DNA of 64,000 nt from positions 141,293-205,292 of the forward strand of contig CAMKTS010000001.1 in the NCBI GenBank assembly GCA_946415755.1. Direction: 5' to 3'. Both the position numbers and the translations under genes were made by a program. Under the pieces are notes generated by a model. It worked only from the letters and a program-made list of their open reading frames with translations, did no database searches and had not been told where the DNA came from. Shown piece by piece: positions 26,189 through 35,636 of this stretch. The stretch's first letter is position 1; every line of letters begins with the position of its first letter. This DNA is from an uncultured Prevotella sp. (lineage in GTDB: Bacteria; Bacteroidota; Bacteroidia; Bacteroidales; Bacteroidaceae).

Positions 26189-29100
26189 TTAGAAATTGAA
26201 CTTCAATACGTCCTTGCCCGTGCTGAGCAGGTAAACATCGTGCTTGCTGAGGGGCACGAAAAGCGTGCTGCTCTGGCTGACGGTGCCATAACGGAGCATA
26301 CCCTCAGAGCCAAACACGCGGATGCGGTATGTCTTATGATCGTCGCTGACCGGCAGGCCAGTGATGCGCACACCACCTTCCTCACGGCTGACCTTGATAT
26401 CAAGGGCGTTCTTGTTTTCGTTGAACCGGACGGGGTTGATGTCGGTGGGATTGTTGCTGGGCTGCAGGTAGACGTAGTGGACGTTTTCTGAATAGCGGCG
26501 GTTCTCCACATAGTTGTTGGCATCGGGATCGGTTACCGACTCGTCGAGGATATGGCAGTTCAGGAAGCCATTGGTTGTTTCGGCAATGCCTTGTAATGTC
26601 ACTTTGGCGTATGCCTTGCGAACGCCACCAAACAACTCGAAGTCGGAGGCACGCACCAGCGTCTCTGCCTCGTCGCTTATCAGGCTTGAGGGTGACGGCT
26701 GCGAGAAGATGCCCACATGGATGACATTGTCGGCACGCAGTCCTCGGGGCGAGTGGTCGATGAGTTCCACGGCAAAGGTGTTGACACCGTTCTCGATATC
26801 CTGTCCGAGGACACGCAGCTCGATGTCCTCTAATGACGCACGTCCGCTTTTCACAACATTTGCGCTCTGCCTGCGCAGGCTGCGGCGGGGATTCAGGGCA
26901 TGCTGCTCTGCACGGAACACATTTTGGTATTCCACGTCGACCGATGCCTCCAAATAGCCGTTGAAGTCCTCGCCGATGGGGTACTCGACAACAAAGTCAC
27001 GCTGGCTCAGCGGCTGCACCCACGAGTCGTCAAGGGTGAATGTCTGGCCGTTGATGGTGGGTATGACATTGCGGATGGCTGACGTACCCGTATTACAGAT
27101 AGAAACGGTGATAGGCAGGGTACTGCTGCCCATGAGTGCCCCCTTGGTATAGTCGACATCAAAGATGAAGCTATTGTCGAAGTAGCGTTCATTGGCCATG
27201 ATGACCGTGGTTTTTTTCTCCTCCAGATCCCGCAGCGAATAGACCACCTTCATGTGCTGGTCGTCCAGGAAACCGTCGAAGTCCTGCATGAGTCTTCCTT
27301 CTGTCTCTGCTCCCATGGTGATGGGTGATGTGACGCAGATGGACGGTTCCAGCGAGATGCGCGAGGCATTAAGAATCATACGGGCGTCGCCATTATGTTC
27401 GGCAGTGCCTTGGTCTCCATGCACCGTGTTGCTCATTTCGGCCCATAGAATAGCACAGTCGCTAAGCACCACACTCTCGCGGTCGCAGATAATCTTTACC
27501 AGGTTGGGCGAGCAGAAGTTGGCACCCAGGTCGTTACCACCGACACCGCTGGCCTTGCCGTTCATATTGAGCGCCTTCACGTAGATGTCCGACAGGGTGT
27601 CATTCTTCTCGTAGAGCAGGGCAATGAGAGCGTGGTCGCCTACGCGGTTCATGAAGAAGCGCATGGGGTGCAGGTGCTCCTCGACATAGGTGGGCTCCAT
27701 GGTCTCGAAGGGGATTGAGGCGTAGGTGAACTGGTTGCTACGCTTCTCGTCGTCATAGAAGTTGTGGGTCATGTTCATACCCACGAGGACGGTGTCGTCA
27801 CGCATGACGAGGTCGTACTGCTTGGCGACGTTCGTCTCGTTCAGTTCGAAGAGCTTGACGGGGTCACTCCACTTGCCACCATCAAAGACCGACAGCATCA
27901 GGTGTCCGTTCATGGCCGACGTGTAGGCGGCATCAAACATCGCATCGGTATCGTCCTCAGTGCCTTCTGCCTTCATGCGGGGAGCGAAGAGCTTTTGCGA
28001 CTTGCTGCTGATGGGCAGGATGTGTCCCTGCTGCCAGATGCAGGCGGCTCGTCCGTCCTCCTGCTGTGTGACCACAGGCTTGCAGTTCACGACGTCACCC
28101 GTGGCGGCACACACCACGGAGCGGTGCCAGGCTTCGTAGCCAGGCTGATATTCGATGAAATCGGTGTCGTTGTCGCGGACCTGCGCCACGATGCTCTGTT
28201 CGCGGGCCAGCTCAGTGACACTGGCATCGCCGGCTTTCAGATCGTCGGCGGTGATGGGGCGTGTCATCTCCTCGTAGACCACCACCTCGTGTGTGGAGTT
28301 CTTCGAGCGCATGTGTCCCGAGGCCTTCACACCCTCCTTCGAGAGTCGCTGCACGGTGTTCGTCTTAGTGTCCAGCAGGGCGATATGTGCACTGTTGATG
28401 TCGTCGCCAGTGGCTGGCGCGTCATAGACGATGGTGTGCTCGTCGAGGAAGTGCGGGTTGGCCGTTGAGGGCACATTGTCGACGATGACATGTCCGTACC
28501 TCTTGTCCTTGTCGCCATCAGTGTTGTTGTCTGTCGCTGATGCAGCTGCCGTATTTGACGTAGCCGTCAGACTGGGTGATTGCCAGAAGTCACTGTATTG
28601 TGGAGCACTTGCGGGTTCTACCACCGCCGCCCACCATGGATACTTTGGGTGGAAAGGGTTTGTGTTGTCGTTGTTCGGGAATAATATTCTATCCCCCACA
28701 TGTGCCTCAGCAGCAGCTTGGGCCGTACCTGCTAACGAGCGTACGTAGGCAAAGGCCTCGACACCCAGCAGTCCGATGAAGACGCCGCCGAGGTCAAAAT
28801 GGTCGAAGTTAGTACAGAATCCGTAACCCAGTCCCAACTTAGCACCGGCACGCACTCCAGCACCCAGATGGAGTACGGGATTGGGTGGCGTATGCACTTC
28901 GGCGCAGACGCCGCCACGTGCTTTCAACATGGCCTGTACCAGGATTGAGTGGGCACTTTTGCTGCTGTATCCCAGATCATTGGCTTGCCAGTTCTTATAA
29001 CCAGCGGTAATCTCAAGTGATGCTTCAGCCAGCGCGCTGATGGTCAGGAAATTGGCATATTTTTCGAGAAAACCGCCCACGGCTCCTAAGTATTTCCCGC

Positions 29101-31513
29101 CAATGGCCTTCAAGGGGTTGCTTATAAATGCACCATAGGCCAGTTTGAAATACAACGTCACGTCGGAGATGGTCGGTATGGCATTGGCACCTTCCACGGC
29201 ATTACCATTCTTGTCTTTGTCCTTGCCCAGCTTGGTAATGGAACCGGCTATCTTGAGGCCGCCAGTGGCGCTTAATCCCGGTACGGGCAGCGAGAAGATG
29301 TCGTCGAACTCCGAGAACACCCAGTTCTCAAGCTTCTGCTGACCCGGTTCGCTGACCAGACTGCCACTGAAGCCCCTGTCATTATCCTGGTCCGACTTCC
29401 ATTCGTTATATTTGCTAAAGTCGTGTTTTCTCTCTTCCTCGTTCCAGTAGGAGCCAAACTTGTCCCATTTGCGATAGGTATCAAAGTCCTCGCGCATCTT
29501 CGATACCTTGCTGCCGTCGGGATTGCCCTGATCATCGGTGTCTTTGCTCTTGTTCTTGTATTCAGCACAAATCTTGTAATCCAGACATTTTCTGGAAATG
29601 CTATAATAGATCGACGTATTAATATATAGTCCCTTGACGGGTGACTCCCATCTGAAGTTAATGGGAATGGCCCATTCTGCCTTCGCCTCAGTATCTGCAT
29701 CACCAGCCTTTGGCTTGTCACCGTCGATGATGCCGCGACAGAGTTCAGTGCCAGCCGCCTTCGCATCGTTCTCGCCATCATCACGGTTATAGATAAAGCG
29801 GTTGAAATAGGGCAGCTTGTCGTAGGTCTTCCCAGCAGACATCAGCTTTAGGCGGCATGTCTTGTCAACCGTCAGCTCAGTCAGGTCGTAGCCTACCTCG
29901 TAATAGTCACGTTCAAACTTCGACAGGCTGACACCCGAGGCTCCCACCTGCGGCTGGATGGTCTGAAGCAGGGCATTGCCGTTATCAACATCGTAAACCT
30001 TCAATTCCGGGGTGCTGGCCATGGCGCGGCGCAAGGCCTTCGCACCGTTCTTCGCTGTCGAGAAGGTGAGCAGCAGTTCGCCATACTTCTCTATCAGATT
30101 GCCCTTAAACAGTTTCAGACCCTCCTGACAGCCGTCGGACGAGAATCTCACCTGGTCCGTAATGGCACGGCCTGTCAGGTTATATTCCTCCAAGGTCACC
30201 AGGGCATGCTCCTGGCCACGATACATGATGATCTTCTTCTCGTCGTGCAGGCCTCGGAACAGCTGGCTGCTGATGGCGAAGTCGGCATAGTTGACATTAC
30301 CCATGACGGCCATCACCTCAGCCACGCAGCGTTCCTCGTCGACAATGTTCGTCAGGGGGTCTGTGGCACCACGGTACTTCAGCACGAGCGGGTAGAAAGT
30401 GTTGTTCCTGGCTGGCGGCAGTATCTCGATGTAGGCAGGATTGCCGTTGGTGAGCACCTTGTGCACCTTGCGGCTCTCGTCCCAGCCTTCGTACTTCACG
30501 GGGGAGCCTCCCAGCACCTCGTTTCCATCCTCATCCACCTGTACCACATTCATGCGGGCCGAGCGGATATCGTCGCCGTTGGGTTTCTTCAGTTTTACGT
30601 ACAGCGTGTCGAAACGTTCGTAGAGTCCCGAGCCTATCCAGTTGAAGTTCACCAACTCGCGGTTCTCGTGTTTGTCGTGCTCGAAGCGTGTTGTCAGCGT
30701 CAGGTCGTAGTATTTGTTATAGGGCGTGACACCCGTAATGACGTTTTTCAGGTTCAGGCGCAATTTTTTCTGGCCCTCCTTGGGCGCCGTTGTACTGCCT
30801 GCCATCAGGAAGATGTCGGCCAGCGTCTTGCCCTCCTCGACGTAGAAGCTCTGGAAATTCTTGTCCTTCAGGTCCAGATAGTGTTTCTCCTCCACCAGGT
30901 CGCCGTCCTCGTCGGCATAGCTCAGGTCATATTCCAGCGTGTAGCTCTCGCCGTTCACTTGTCGCTTGGAGTCGAGCTGGAAGATGTAGAGGTTGTCGTC
31001 GTCCCAGTTGTCGCTTTCATACTTGAAGCGCAGCGTGTCGCCCACCTCGCCGATTTTCCATACCTTGAACTGGATGGGTTTATCCTGCAAGGGGATGTTC
31101 GAGAAAAAGAACTTCGACACCGTCAGCGACAGTACCGTGCCGTAGCCATCGTCGGCTTCTACGCCGTATTCGCCCGTCGTGCCGCCGCCGTCGTTGATGC
31201 GGAAACAGAGCAGCGAATGGTCGCGCATGCGCCAGAACTGCTGCTGGTCAGCTCGCGTCTTCATGCGGGTGGAGGCGAACATCTTTCTGATTTCGTTCAT
31301 CTCCACATAGTTGCCATAGACGTTCGCCGTCCCACGTTCTATCTTGGTCCACGTCAGTCCATTGTCTTCTTCTTCGACGGTCTCCTCGTTCAGGTTGTCC
31401 ACATCGGTCACGTTGTTCGAGAAATACAGGTCGAAGCCCTGTGCCCGACTGATGGTAGTCGCCATGAGCATGGCAACCGACAGCCAGAATGTCCTTATCG
31501 CCTTTGTCTTCAT
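26189..31513 (-). CDS. Giant exported protein of unknown function (1774 aa)
   Basis: A signal peptide (MKTKAIRTFWLSVAMLMATTISRAQ) starts a 1774-residue protein with no recognised enzyme domain. Residues about 20-600 are beta-rich. Around 800-1000 lies a Gly/Ala-rich region (AIGGKYLGAVGGFL, GAGVRAGAKLGLGYG) that could be helical or barrel-like. Around 1350-1700 are beta-sandwich-like repeats. The C-terminus (YRIRVFGSEGMLRYGT..DVYLLSTGKDVLKFNF) resembles a sorting tail that has lost the canonical GxYxV motif. It is between a 43-residue peptide gene and the 1507-residue gene; all three appear to form one transcript. Surface location inferred from signal, tail and partner. Confidence 0.78.
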   Translation of the reverse strand: MKTKAIRTFWLSVAMLMATTISRAQGFDLYFSNNVTDVDNLNEETVEEEDNGLTWTKIERGTANVYGNYVEMNEIRKMFASTRMKTRADQQQFWRMRDHSLLCFRINDGGGTTGEYGVEADDGYGTVLSLTVSKFFFSNIPLQDKPIQFKVWKIGEVGDTLRFKYESDNWDDDNLYIFQLDSKRQVNGESYTLEYDLSYADEDGDLVEEKHYLDLKDKNFQSFYVEEGKTLADIFLMAGSTTAPKEGQKKLRLNLKNVITGVTPYNKYYDLTLTTRFEHDKHENRELVNFNWIGSGLYERFDTLYVKLKKPNGDDIRSARMNVVQVDEDGNEVLGGSPVKYEGWDESRKVHKVLTNGNPAYIEILPPARNNTFYPLVLKYRGATDPLTNIVDEERCVAEVMAVMGNVNYADFAISSQLFRGLHDEKKIIMYRGQEHALVTLEEYNLTGRAITDQVRFSSDGCQEGLKLFKGNLIEKYGELLLTFSTAKNGAKALRRAMASTPELKVYDVDNGNALLQTIQPQVGASGVSLSKFERDYYEVGYDLTELTVDKTCRLKLMSAGKTYDKLPYFNRFIYNRDDGENDAKAAGTELCRGIIDGDKPKAGDADTEAKAEWAIPINFRWESPVKGLYINTSIYYSISRKCLDYKICAEYKNKSKDTDDQGNPDGSKVSKMREDFDTYRKWDKFGSYWNEEERKHDFSKYNEWKSDQDNDRGFSGSLVSEPGQQKLENWVFSEFDDIFSLPVPGLSATGGLKIAGSITKLGKDKDKNGNAVEGANAIPTISDVTLYFKLAYGAFISNPLKAIGGKYLGAVGGFLEKYANFLTISALAEASLEITAGYKNWQANDLGYSSKSAHSILVQAMLKARGGVCAEVHTPPNPVLHLGAGVRAGAKLGLGYGFCTNFDHFDLGGVFIGLLGVEAFAYVRSLAGTAQAAAEAHVGDRILFPNNDNTNPFHPKYPWWAAVVEPASAPQYSDFWQSPSLTATSNTAAASATDNNTDGDKDKRYGHVIVDNVPSTANPHFLDEHTIVYDAPATGDDINSAHIALLDTKTNTVQRLSKEGVKASGHMRSKNSTHEVVVYEEMTRPITADDLKAGDASVTELAREQSIVAQVRDNDTDFIEYQPGYEAWHRSVVCAATGDVVNCKPVVTQQEDGRAACIWQQGHILPISSKSQKLFAPRMKAEGTEDDTDAMFDAAYTSAMNGHLMLSVFDGGKWSDPVKLFELNETNVAKQYDLVMRDDTVLVGMNMTHNFYDDEKRSNQFTYASIPFETMEPTYVEEHLHPMRFFMNRVGDHALIALLYEKNDTLSDIYVKALNMNGKASGVGGNDLGANFCSPNLVKIICDRESVVLSDCAILWAEMSNTVHGDQGTAEHNGDARMILNASRISLEPSICVTSPITMGAETEGRLMQDFDGFLDDQHMKVVYSLRDLEEKKTTVIMANERYFDNSFIFDVDYTKGALMGSSTLPITVSICNTGTSAIRNVIPTINGQTFTLDDSWVQPLSQRDFVVEYPIGEDFNGYLEASVDVEYQNVFRAEQHALNPRRSLRRQSANVVKSGRASLEDIELRVLGQDIENGVNTFAVELIDHSPRGLRADNVIHVGIFSQPSPSSLISDEAETLVRASDFELFGGVRKAYAKVTLQGIAETTNGFLNCHILDESVTDPDANNYVENRRYSENVHYVYLQPSNNPTDINPVRFNENKNALDIKVSREEGGVRITGLPVSDDHKTYRIRVFGSEGMLRYGTVSQSSTLFVPLSKHDVYLLSTGKDVLKFNF

Positions 31514-31584
31514 ACTTCGTCGTAGTTTGTGTTCGTTTTTGTTATTTCTCTCTCCTCCTTGTTAAAGCCAAAGCTTTGCCTGCG

Positions 31585-31716
31585 TTACAGCACAGTGCCG
31601 TCGCCCGATTCTCTAGGGTCAACTGGCACTTGCTGGTCTGGGCTTGTTTGCTGTAGCACGCGGGGCTCCACTGCGACAATCATCAAGGCAGGAGTCTTAT
31701 ATGTTTTCTTCTTCAT
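31585..31716 (-). CDS. 43-residue peptide upstream of the giant exported proteins
   Basis: The minus strand from ATG at 31716 encodes 43 residues beginning MKKKTYKTPALMIVAVEP, with a C-terminal Q/P/D/G-rich part ending SGDGTVL. A TATCTTTG -7 element is 24 bases upstream. Small proteins of the form MKK.Y..P....V.......LL are often found in Bacteroidales next to large surface proteins; I recognise the style but not a function. There is no signal peptide. The stop lies 71 bases from the giant gene's start. Confidence 0.6.
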   Translation of the reverse strand: MKKKTYKTPALMIVAVEPRVLQQTSPDQQVPVDPRESGDGTVL

Positions 31717-31739
31717 ATTTTATGACACACTTTATGCTG

Positions 31740-31747
31740 CAAAGATA
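31740..31747 (-). promoter_or_regulatory. -7 element TATCTTTG for the peptide/giant-protein transcript
   Basis: TATCTTTG on the minus strand, 24 bases before the ATG at 31716; matches TAnnTTTG. Confidence 0.6.
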
Positions 31748-31823
31748 CATAAAAATATTTAATTAGCATTGACACTTCCTGAAAAATACCGTTTAGAACA
31801 CAAAGTTAATACATGATGTGCGT

Positions 31824-32639
31824 TCAAACACTAACCTCTGCCTTGATATGCGGGTGTGGGTCGTAGCCTTCCAGCACAAAGTCTTCGTAGTGGAAGTCGA
31901 AGATGTTCTTGATATCAGGGTTGATCTTCATAGTGGGCAGGGGTCGTGGCTCTCGGGTGAGTTGCAGACGGGCCTGCTCCAGATGGTTCAGATAGAGGTG
32001 GGTGTCGCCTGTGGTGTGGATGAAGTCGCCAGCACGGAAACCAGTCACCTGCGCCATCATCTGCAGCAGCAGGGCATAGGAGGCGATGTTGAAAGGTACG
32101 CCGAGGAAGGTGTCGGCAGAGCGCTGGTAGAGTTGCAGCGACAGACGCCCCTGCGCATCTTGTCCGTCGGGGTAGTCGACATAGAACTGGAAGATGGTGT
32201 GGCAGGGCGGCAGTGCCATTTTGTTGACCTCGGCCACATTCCATGCCGAGACAATCATGCGGCGTGAGTTGGGATTGGTCTTCAGTTGGTCGACCACATA
32301 CTGAATCTGGTCGATGACACCCCCGTTGTAGTCTGGCCACGCACGCCACTGGTGACCATAGACGGGTCCCAGCTCGCCATTCTCGTCAGCCCACTCGTTC
32401 CAGATACGCACACCGTGTTCCTGCAGGTATTTCACGTTGGTGTCGCCATTAAGGAACCACAGCAGTTCGTAGATGATAGACTTCAGATGCAGCTTCTTGG
32501 TGGTCAGCAGCGGAAAGCCCTCGCTGAGTGGATAGCGGCTCTGTGTGCCGAAAATGCTGATGGTGCCCGTTCCTGTACGGTCACCTTTCACCGTTCCTTC
32601 CTTGAGGATACGGTCAAGTATGTCTAAGTATTGCTTCAT
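31824..32639 (-). CDS. thyA: Thymidylate synthase
   Basis: The start at 32639 ([12 protein letters not shown]) matches the family N-terminus; reading further upstream only repeats the rsmF sequence in another frame. Conserved motifs: [18 protein letters not shown] (folate/dUMP loop), [42 protein letters not shown] (nucleophile Cys), [22 protein letters not shown], and [12 protein letters not shown]. 271 residues is normal. It makes dTMP from dUMP and produces dihydrofolate. The first 26 bases overlap the end of rsmF, so the two are probably co-transcribed. Confidence 0.97.
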   Translation of the reverse strand: MKQYLDILDRILKEGTVKGDRTGTGTISIFGTQSRYPLSEGFPLLTTKKLHLKSIIYELLWFLNGDTNVKYLQEHGVRIWNEWADENGELGPVYGHQWRAWPDYNGGVIDQIQYVVDQLKTNPNSRRMIVSAWNVAEVNKMALPPCHTIFQFYVDYPDGQDAQGRLSLQLYQRSADTFLGVPFNIASYALLLQMMAQVTGFRAGDFIHTTGDTHLYLNHLEQARLQLTREPRPLPTMKINPDIKNIFDFHYEDFVLEGYDPHPHIKAEVSV

Positions 32640-33933
32640 AATCAGTGGGTATATGTGTGGTTTTGATTCGCCAGGGTTTGGGATAGAGGTTGTTGGCGCG
32701 CGAACCGATGTTCTTGACCTGCCCGAGGGGATGCCCCCAGAAACAGACTTCGACGATGCCGCAAGGGGAGTCGGCAGGCAGCATGAGAGCCTCGCCACGC
32801 AGAAACTTCATTGCCTCTTGATACGAAAGCTCGACTTGGGGCAGATTTTCGTAGAGTGTTTCTGCCTTCGGCAGATGCAAATCACGGGGACAGTCCCCCT
32901 GTAATCCGCTTCGCTTCTCACAGCGGGGACAGTCCCCATGATTTCCCTTTGCCGCGCGGCCATTTCTCATTTCTAATTTCTCATTTCTCATTTCTTTGCG
33001 CAACACGCAAAGAAACAGTCCTTCGCCGCGCGAGATACCGGGGATGAAGCGGCAGACGGGTTCGTCGAAGCCCTCCAGCAGCGACCCTGTGATGTTCCAC
33101 TCCGGCTTGGTGCTGACGGGCACCACCTCAGCATCGAATTCTGAGCATATCCAGCGGATGTTCTCCTCGTTCTCCTTTGTATTAAAGGTACACGTACTGT
33201 ATATCAGCAGTCCACCGTCGCTGAGGCAGGCCCATGCATCGCTCACAATCTCGCGCTGCAGCTGGCGGCACTTCTCCACCTGCTGTGGACTCCACTCGCC
33301 GATGGTGGCAGGGTCTTTGCGGAACATGCCTTCGCCAGAGCATGGCACGTCGCACACGATGAGGTCAAACTTCATCTTCGACTTGCGATAATCCTTGGGA
33401 TAGGCATTGGTGACGATGTGGTTGGGATATCCCCACTTGGTGACGTTCTCCAGCAAGATGCTGGCTCGATTGCGGATGGGCTCGTTCGAGTAGAGCATGC
33501 AGTCTTCTGGCAAAGCAGCACGGAGCAGGGTAGACTTGCCTCCAGGGGCAGCACACAAGTCTAAAGCTCTTGGGGGACTGTCCCTCTGTAATCCGCTGCG
33601 CTCTTCACAGCAGGGACAGTCCCCAACAATTTGCCGTAGCACTTCGTCGAGAAACATCGAGGCAGCCTCTTGCACATAGTAGCAGCCGGCATGGAACAGA
33701 GGATCGAAGGTGAAGTTGGGGCGCTGCTTCAGGTAATAGCCCTCGCGACACCAAGGCACCTGCTCACCGTCTCTCACCTCTAACCTCTCACCTCTAACCT
33801 CTAACCTCTTAGATGGATTCAATCGGATACTGACAGGCACCTCCTCTTCGAACGATTTCAGATATCGTTCGAAGCGCTCATCGCCCATCAGCAGGCGTGT
33901 TCTTTCTGTGAAAACAGCAGGTAATTGCGTCAT
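32614..33933 (-). CDS. rsmF: RsmF/NOL1-NOP2-sun family rRNA (cytosine-C5) methyltransferase
   Basis: SAM site [19 protein letters not shown] (about residue 122), [17 protein letters not shown], catalytic Cys motifs [11 protein letters not shown] and [15 protein letters not shown], and a C-terminal PUA-like region ([18 protein letters not shown]). The family methylates 16S rRNA cytosine. Four in-frame insertions decorate it: residues 43-54 ([13 protein letters not shown]) and 313-324 ([10 protein letters not shown]) from 7-bp arrays, and residues about 104-120 and 333-349 (GDCPxCExRSGLQ) from two copies of a 52-bp element. The first 52-bp copy lies just before motif I. All catalytic motifs are intact. 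Confidence 0.92.
   Translation of the reverse strand: MTQLPAVFTERTRLLMGDERFERYLKSFEEEVPVSIRLNPSKRLEVRGERLEVRDGEQVPWCREGYYLKQRPNFTFDPLFHAGCYYVQEAASMFLDEVLRQIVGDCPCCEERSGLQRDSPPRALDLCAAPGGKSTLLRAALPEDCMLYSNEPIRNRASILLENVTKWGYPNHIVTNAYPKDYRKSKMKFDLIVCDVPCSGEGMFRKDPATIGEWSPQQVEKCRQLQREIVSDAWACLSDGGLLIYSTCTFNTKENEENIRWICSEFDAEVVPVSTKPEWNITGSLLEGFDEPVCRFIPGISRGEGLFLCVLRKEMRNEKLEMRNGRAAKGNHGDCPRCEKRSGLQGDCPRDLHLPKAETLYENLPQVELSYQEAMKFLRGEALMLPADSPCGIVEVCFWGHPLGQVKNIGSRANNLYPKPWRIKTTHIPTDYEAILRHT
32886..32937. repeat. 52-bp palindrome-ended element, copy 1, in rsmF
   Basis: Ends are GGGGACAGTCCCC at both sides, around a 26-base core (CTGTAATCCGCT..CACAGC). 46 of 52 bases match copy 2. In frame; the core termini CTGT/ACAG can pair, giving a REP-like foldback. 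Confidence 0.92.
32962..32996. repeat. 7-bp tandem array (ATTTCTC) in rsmF
   Basis: Five ATTTCTC-like units (ATTTCTC, ATTTCTA, ATTTCTC, ATTTCTC, ATTTCTT) encode [10 protein letters not shown] on the minus strand, 24 bases from the 52-bp element. Confidence 0.9.
33573..33624. repeat. 52-bp palindrome-ended element, copy 2, in rsmF
   Basis: Ends GGGGACTGTCCCT and AGGGACAGTCCCC, core as in copy 1 with three substitutions. Same orientation as copy 1 and same reading frame, encoding [17 protein letters not shown]. Confidence 0.92.
33773..33807. repeat. 7-bp tandem array (CTAACCT/CTCACCT) in rsmF
   Basis: Five alternating CTCACCT/CTAACCT units in frame, encoding the [11 protein letters not shown] repeat near the N-terminus. 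Confidence 0.9.
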
Positions 33934-33941
33934 TTGCTTGC

Positions 33942-33949
33942 AAAATTAA
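33942..33949 (-). promoter_or_regulatory. -7 element TAATTTTG for rsmF-thyA
   Basis: TAATTTTG on the minus strand ends 8 bases before the rsmF ATG (33933), so the transcript would have almost no leader. Confidence 0.5.
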
Positions 33950-34030
33950 AAAAAATATCTCACCTTTGCAACAAAATTGGGATTTATTGCGTCTAACAGA
34001 CAAAAAGAAACCCAAAAAGGAGAAGAAGAT

Positions 34031-34732
34031 ATGAAGAAAATGTTTTTTGCAGCAGTAGCCCTGATGGCTTTGATGACTTCGTGTCACGTGAGAAATTTCC
34101 GCTTGTCACGCAGTCATGAAAATCTGGTGGAGGAAAGCCGACAACTGACGGGCTTTGAGCGTATAGAGCTGCAGGGCTCGCTGGATGTGAAGTATCTGCA
34201 GGCCGACTCGTTCTCTGTGGTGGTGAAAGCCCCCCAGGAGGTGATTGACAAGGTAGAAACACGTGTGGTGGACCATACACTAGTGGTGAATATGAAAGGA
34301 GAGAATACGATTATTAACTTTGGCGTGTCCGATGGCGACGACGTATCGGTATGGGTGACATCGCCCGACTTCCTGGGAATCGTGCTAAGAGGCTCTGGCG
34401 ATTTCGACAGCGAGGGTCTGGTAGATACCGACACGCTGAATATCGAATTGAACGGATCGGGTGACATCGAGTTCCACAACATTATCTGTGACCGAATGAA
34501 TGTGAATCTGGTAGGTTCAGGCGATGTGGAGGTCAAGAACGTGAAGACACAGTGGTCGGGTGTCAATCTGGTGGGTTCTGGCGACATCAAGATCAAATTC
34601 GATGACAGTGGTGTGGTGGAATCGAAGCTGGTAGGCTCTGGCGACATCACGCTGAAGGGCATCGTCAGAGACTTCAGAAGCCAGGTGCGAGGCTCAGGCG
34701 ATATGGATACGGACGAGTTGCGCACAAGATAA
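34031..34732 (+). CDS. GIN-domain (DUF2807) lipoprotein
   Basis: The ATG at 34031 gives a lipoprotein signal (MKKMFFAAVALMALMTSC); the in-frame ATG 18 codons earlier would put charged residues before it. The mature part is a GIN-type parallel beta structure: FERIELQGSLDVKYLQ at the start and six recurring GSGD motifs (LRGSGDFDSEG, LNGSGDIEFHN, LVGSGDVEVKN, LVGSGDIKIKF, LVGSGDITLKG, RGSGDMDTDE) about every 20 residues. Function of the family is not established; it lies in an operon with PspC and ECF sigma genes, suggesting an envelope-stress link. Confidence 0.88.
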   Translation: MKKMFFAAVALMALMTSCHVRNFRLSRSHENLVEESRQLTGFERIELQGSLDVKYLQADSFSVVVKAPQEVIDKVETRVVDHTLVVNMKGENTIINFGVSDGDDVSVWVTSPDFLGIVLRGSGDFDSEGLVDTDTLNIELNGSGDIEFHNIICDRMNVNLVGSGDVEVKNVKTQWSGVNLVGSGDIKIKFDDSGVVESKLVGSGDITLKGIVRDFRSQVRGSGDMDTDELRTR

Positions 34733-34750
34733 ATGACTAATGATAAATGA
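34730..34750. repeat. Three 7-bp units (TAAATGA/CTAATGA) after the GIN gene
   Basis: TAAATGA, CTAATGA, TAAATGA; the first unit supplies the stop codon of the GIN lipoprotein gene. Confidence 0.7.
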
Positions 34751-34769
34751 TATACAAAACAATACGACT

Positions 34770-35438
34770 ATGAAAAAGGTATTATTGACAGGGGCATTGC
34801 TGATGACACTCAGCATGAGCATGCAGACCATGGCGCAGAAGCATCGCCATACCCCACAACAGGAATTGTTAGACTCTACGAGCAAGGATGCCATAGAGGT
34901 GTTCTCAGATACAACAAGCACAGACACGGCTACATCGAACAAGAGGAAAGTCACTGTCACCACCAGGACATCGCCCTGGAGCAGCAGGACGACAACCTAC
35001 GAGGTAGACGATGATGACTTCGGAAGCATTGTTCACAGCGTGTTCAGCAATATGGACCGCAAGGATCTGGGAGGCATGCTCTTCGTGCTGTGTGTGCTGT
35101 TCATTCTCTTCGTACTGGCTCCCGTGCTGATTATCATCGCGCTGTTCTATTTCATCAACAAGAACCGCAAGGACAAGATGCGGCTGGCACAGATGGCCGT
35201 GCAGCAGGGACAGCCCATACCCGACCAATTGCTGGACGACAAGCGCCTGTTGGGCGGCGACGACTACCAGAAGGGACTGCGGCAGTGCTTTGTGGGCGTG
35301 GGCCTGATGATTTTCCTCGGTTATGCCGCCGGAGAGGTAGGCTTCGGAGTCGGTGCCCTCGTGTTCTGCATTGGTCTGGGCAAGATCGTAGCAGCCAAAA
35401 TGTCGAATAATAATAACCCTAACAACAATAGATTATGA
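34770..35438 (+). CDS. Membrane protein, DUF6249-like
   Basis: The ATG at 34770 starts a signal-like segment (MKKVLLTGALLMTLSMSMQTMA). A Ser/Thr-rich linker follows, then a long TM segment (about residues 92-125, GGMLFVLCVLFILFVLAPVLIIIALFYF), a cytoplasmic KNRKDKMRLAQMAVQQGQPIPDQLLDD motif, and two more hydrophobic stretches. The KMRLAQMA..G.PIP pattern is familiar from Bacteroidetes proteins near PspC; no function is known. Overlaps pspC by 4 bases (ATGA). Confidence 0.75.
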   Translation: MKKVLLTGALLMTLSMSMQTMAQKHRHTPQQELLDSTSKDAIEVFSDTTSTDTATSNKRKVTVTTRTSPWSSRTTTYEVDDDDFGSIVHSVFSNMDRKDLGGMLFVLCVLFILFVLAPVLIIIALFYFINKNRKDKMRLAQMAVQQGQPIPDQLLDDKRLLGGDDYQKGLRQCFVGVGLMIFLGYAAGEVGFGVGALVFCIGLGKIVAAKMSNNNNPNNNRL

Positions 35439-35635
35439 CAAAGAGATTGGAGCGCAGCGACGACCGCGTCATTGGCGGTGTCTGCGCAGGATTTGCAGAG
35501 TATATGGATTTTGACCCCGTGGCCGTGCGCCTGGGATATGCAGCACTTACGCTGTTCACGGCATTTGCTGGAATACCATTCTACATCGTGGCATGGATCA
35601 TCATCCCTGGTAAGAATCAGATTATACGACAGTAG
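35435..35635 (+). CDS. PspC-domain protein
   Basis: 66 residues: RLERSDDRVIGGVCAGFAEYMDFDPVAVRLGYA followed by one TM helix (LTLFTAFAGIPFYIVAWIIIP), the standard PspC domain. PspC proteins sense or signal membrane stress; in Bacteroidetes they sit beside ECF sigma genes, as here (sigma start one base after this stop). Start coupled to the previous gene through ATGA. Confidence 0.92.
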   Translation: MTKRLERSDDRVIGGVCAGFAEYMDFDPVAVRLGYAALTLFTAFAGIPFYIVAWIIIPGKNQIIRQ

Positions 35636-35636
35636 G

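Noticed and set aside
30206..31525. Plus-strand open frame of 439 codons opposite the giant exported protein
   Set aside because: Antisense shadow; rich in Val/His/Gln as expected from complementing codons, no signal peptide or motif, and the minus frame is far longer with a signal sequence.
32640..32798. N-terminal extension of thyA (53 codons upstream of 32639)
   Set aside because: This is the rsmF sequence in another frame; the family start MKQYLDI is at 32639.
32886..33624. The paired 52-bp elements as CRISPR repeats
   Set aside because: Only two copies, 635 bases apart, in frame within a coding gene, with no regular spacers or cas genes.
35472..35636. Upstream start for the sigma factor (55 more codons)
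   Set aside because: It would overlap pspC entirely in another frame; the first residues after ATG 35637 match the family start.
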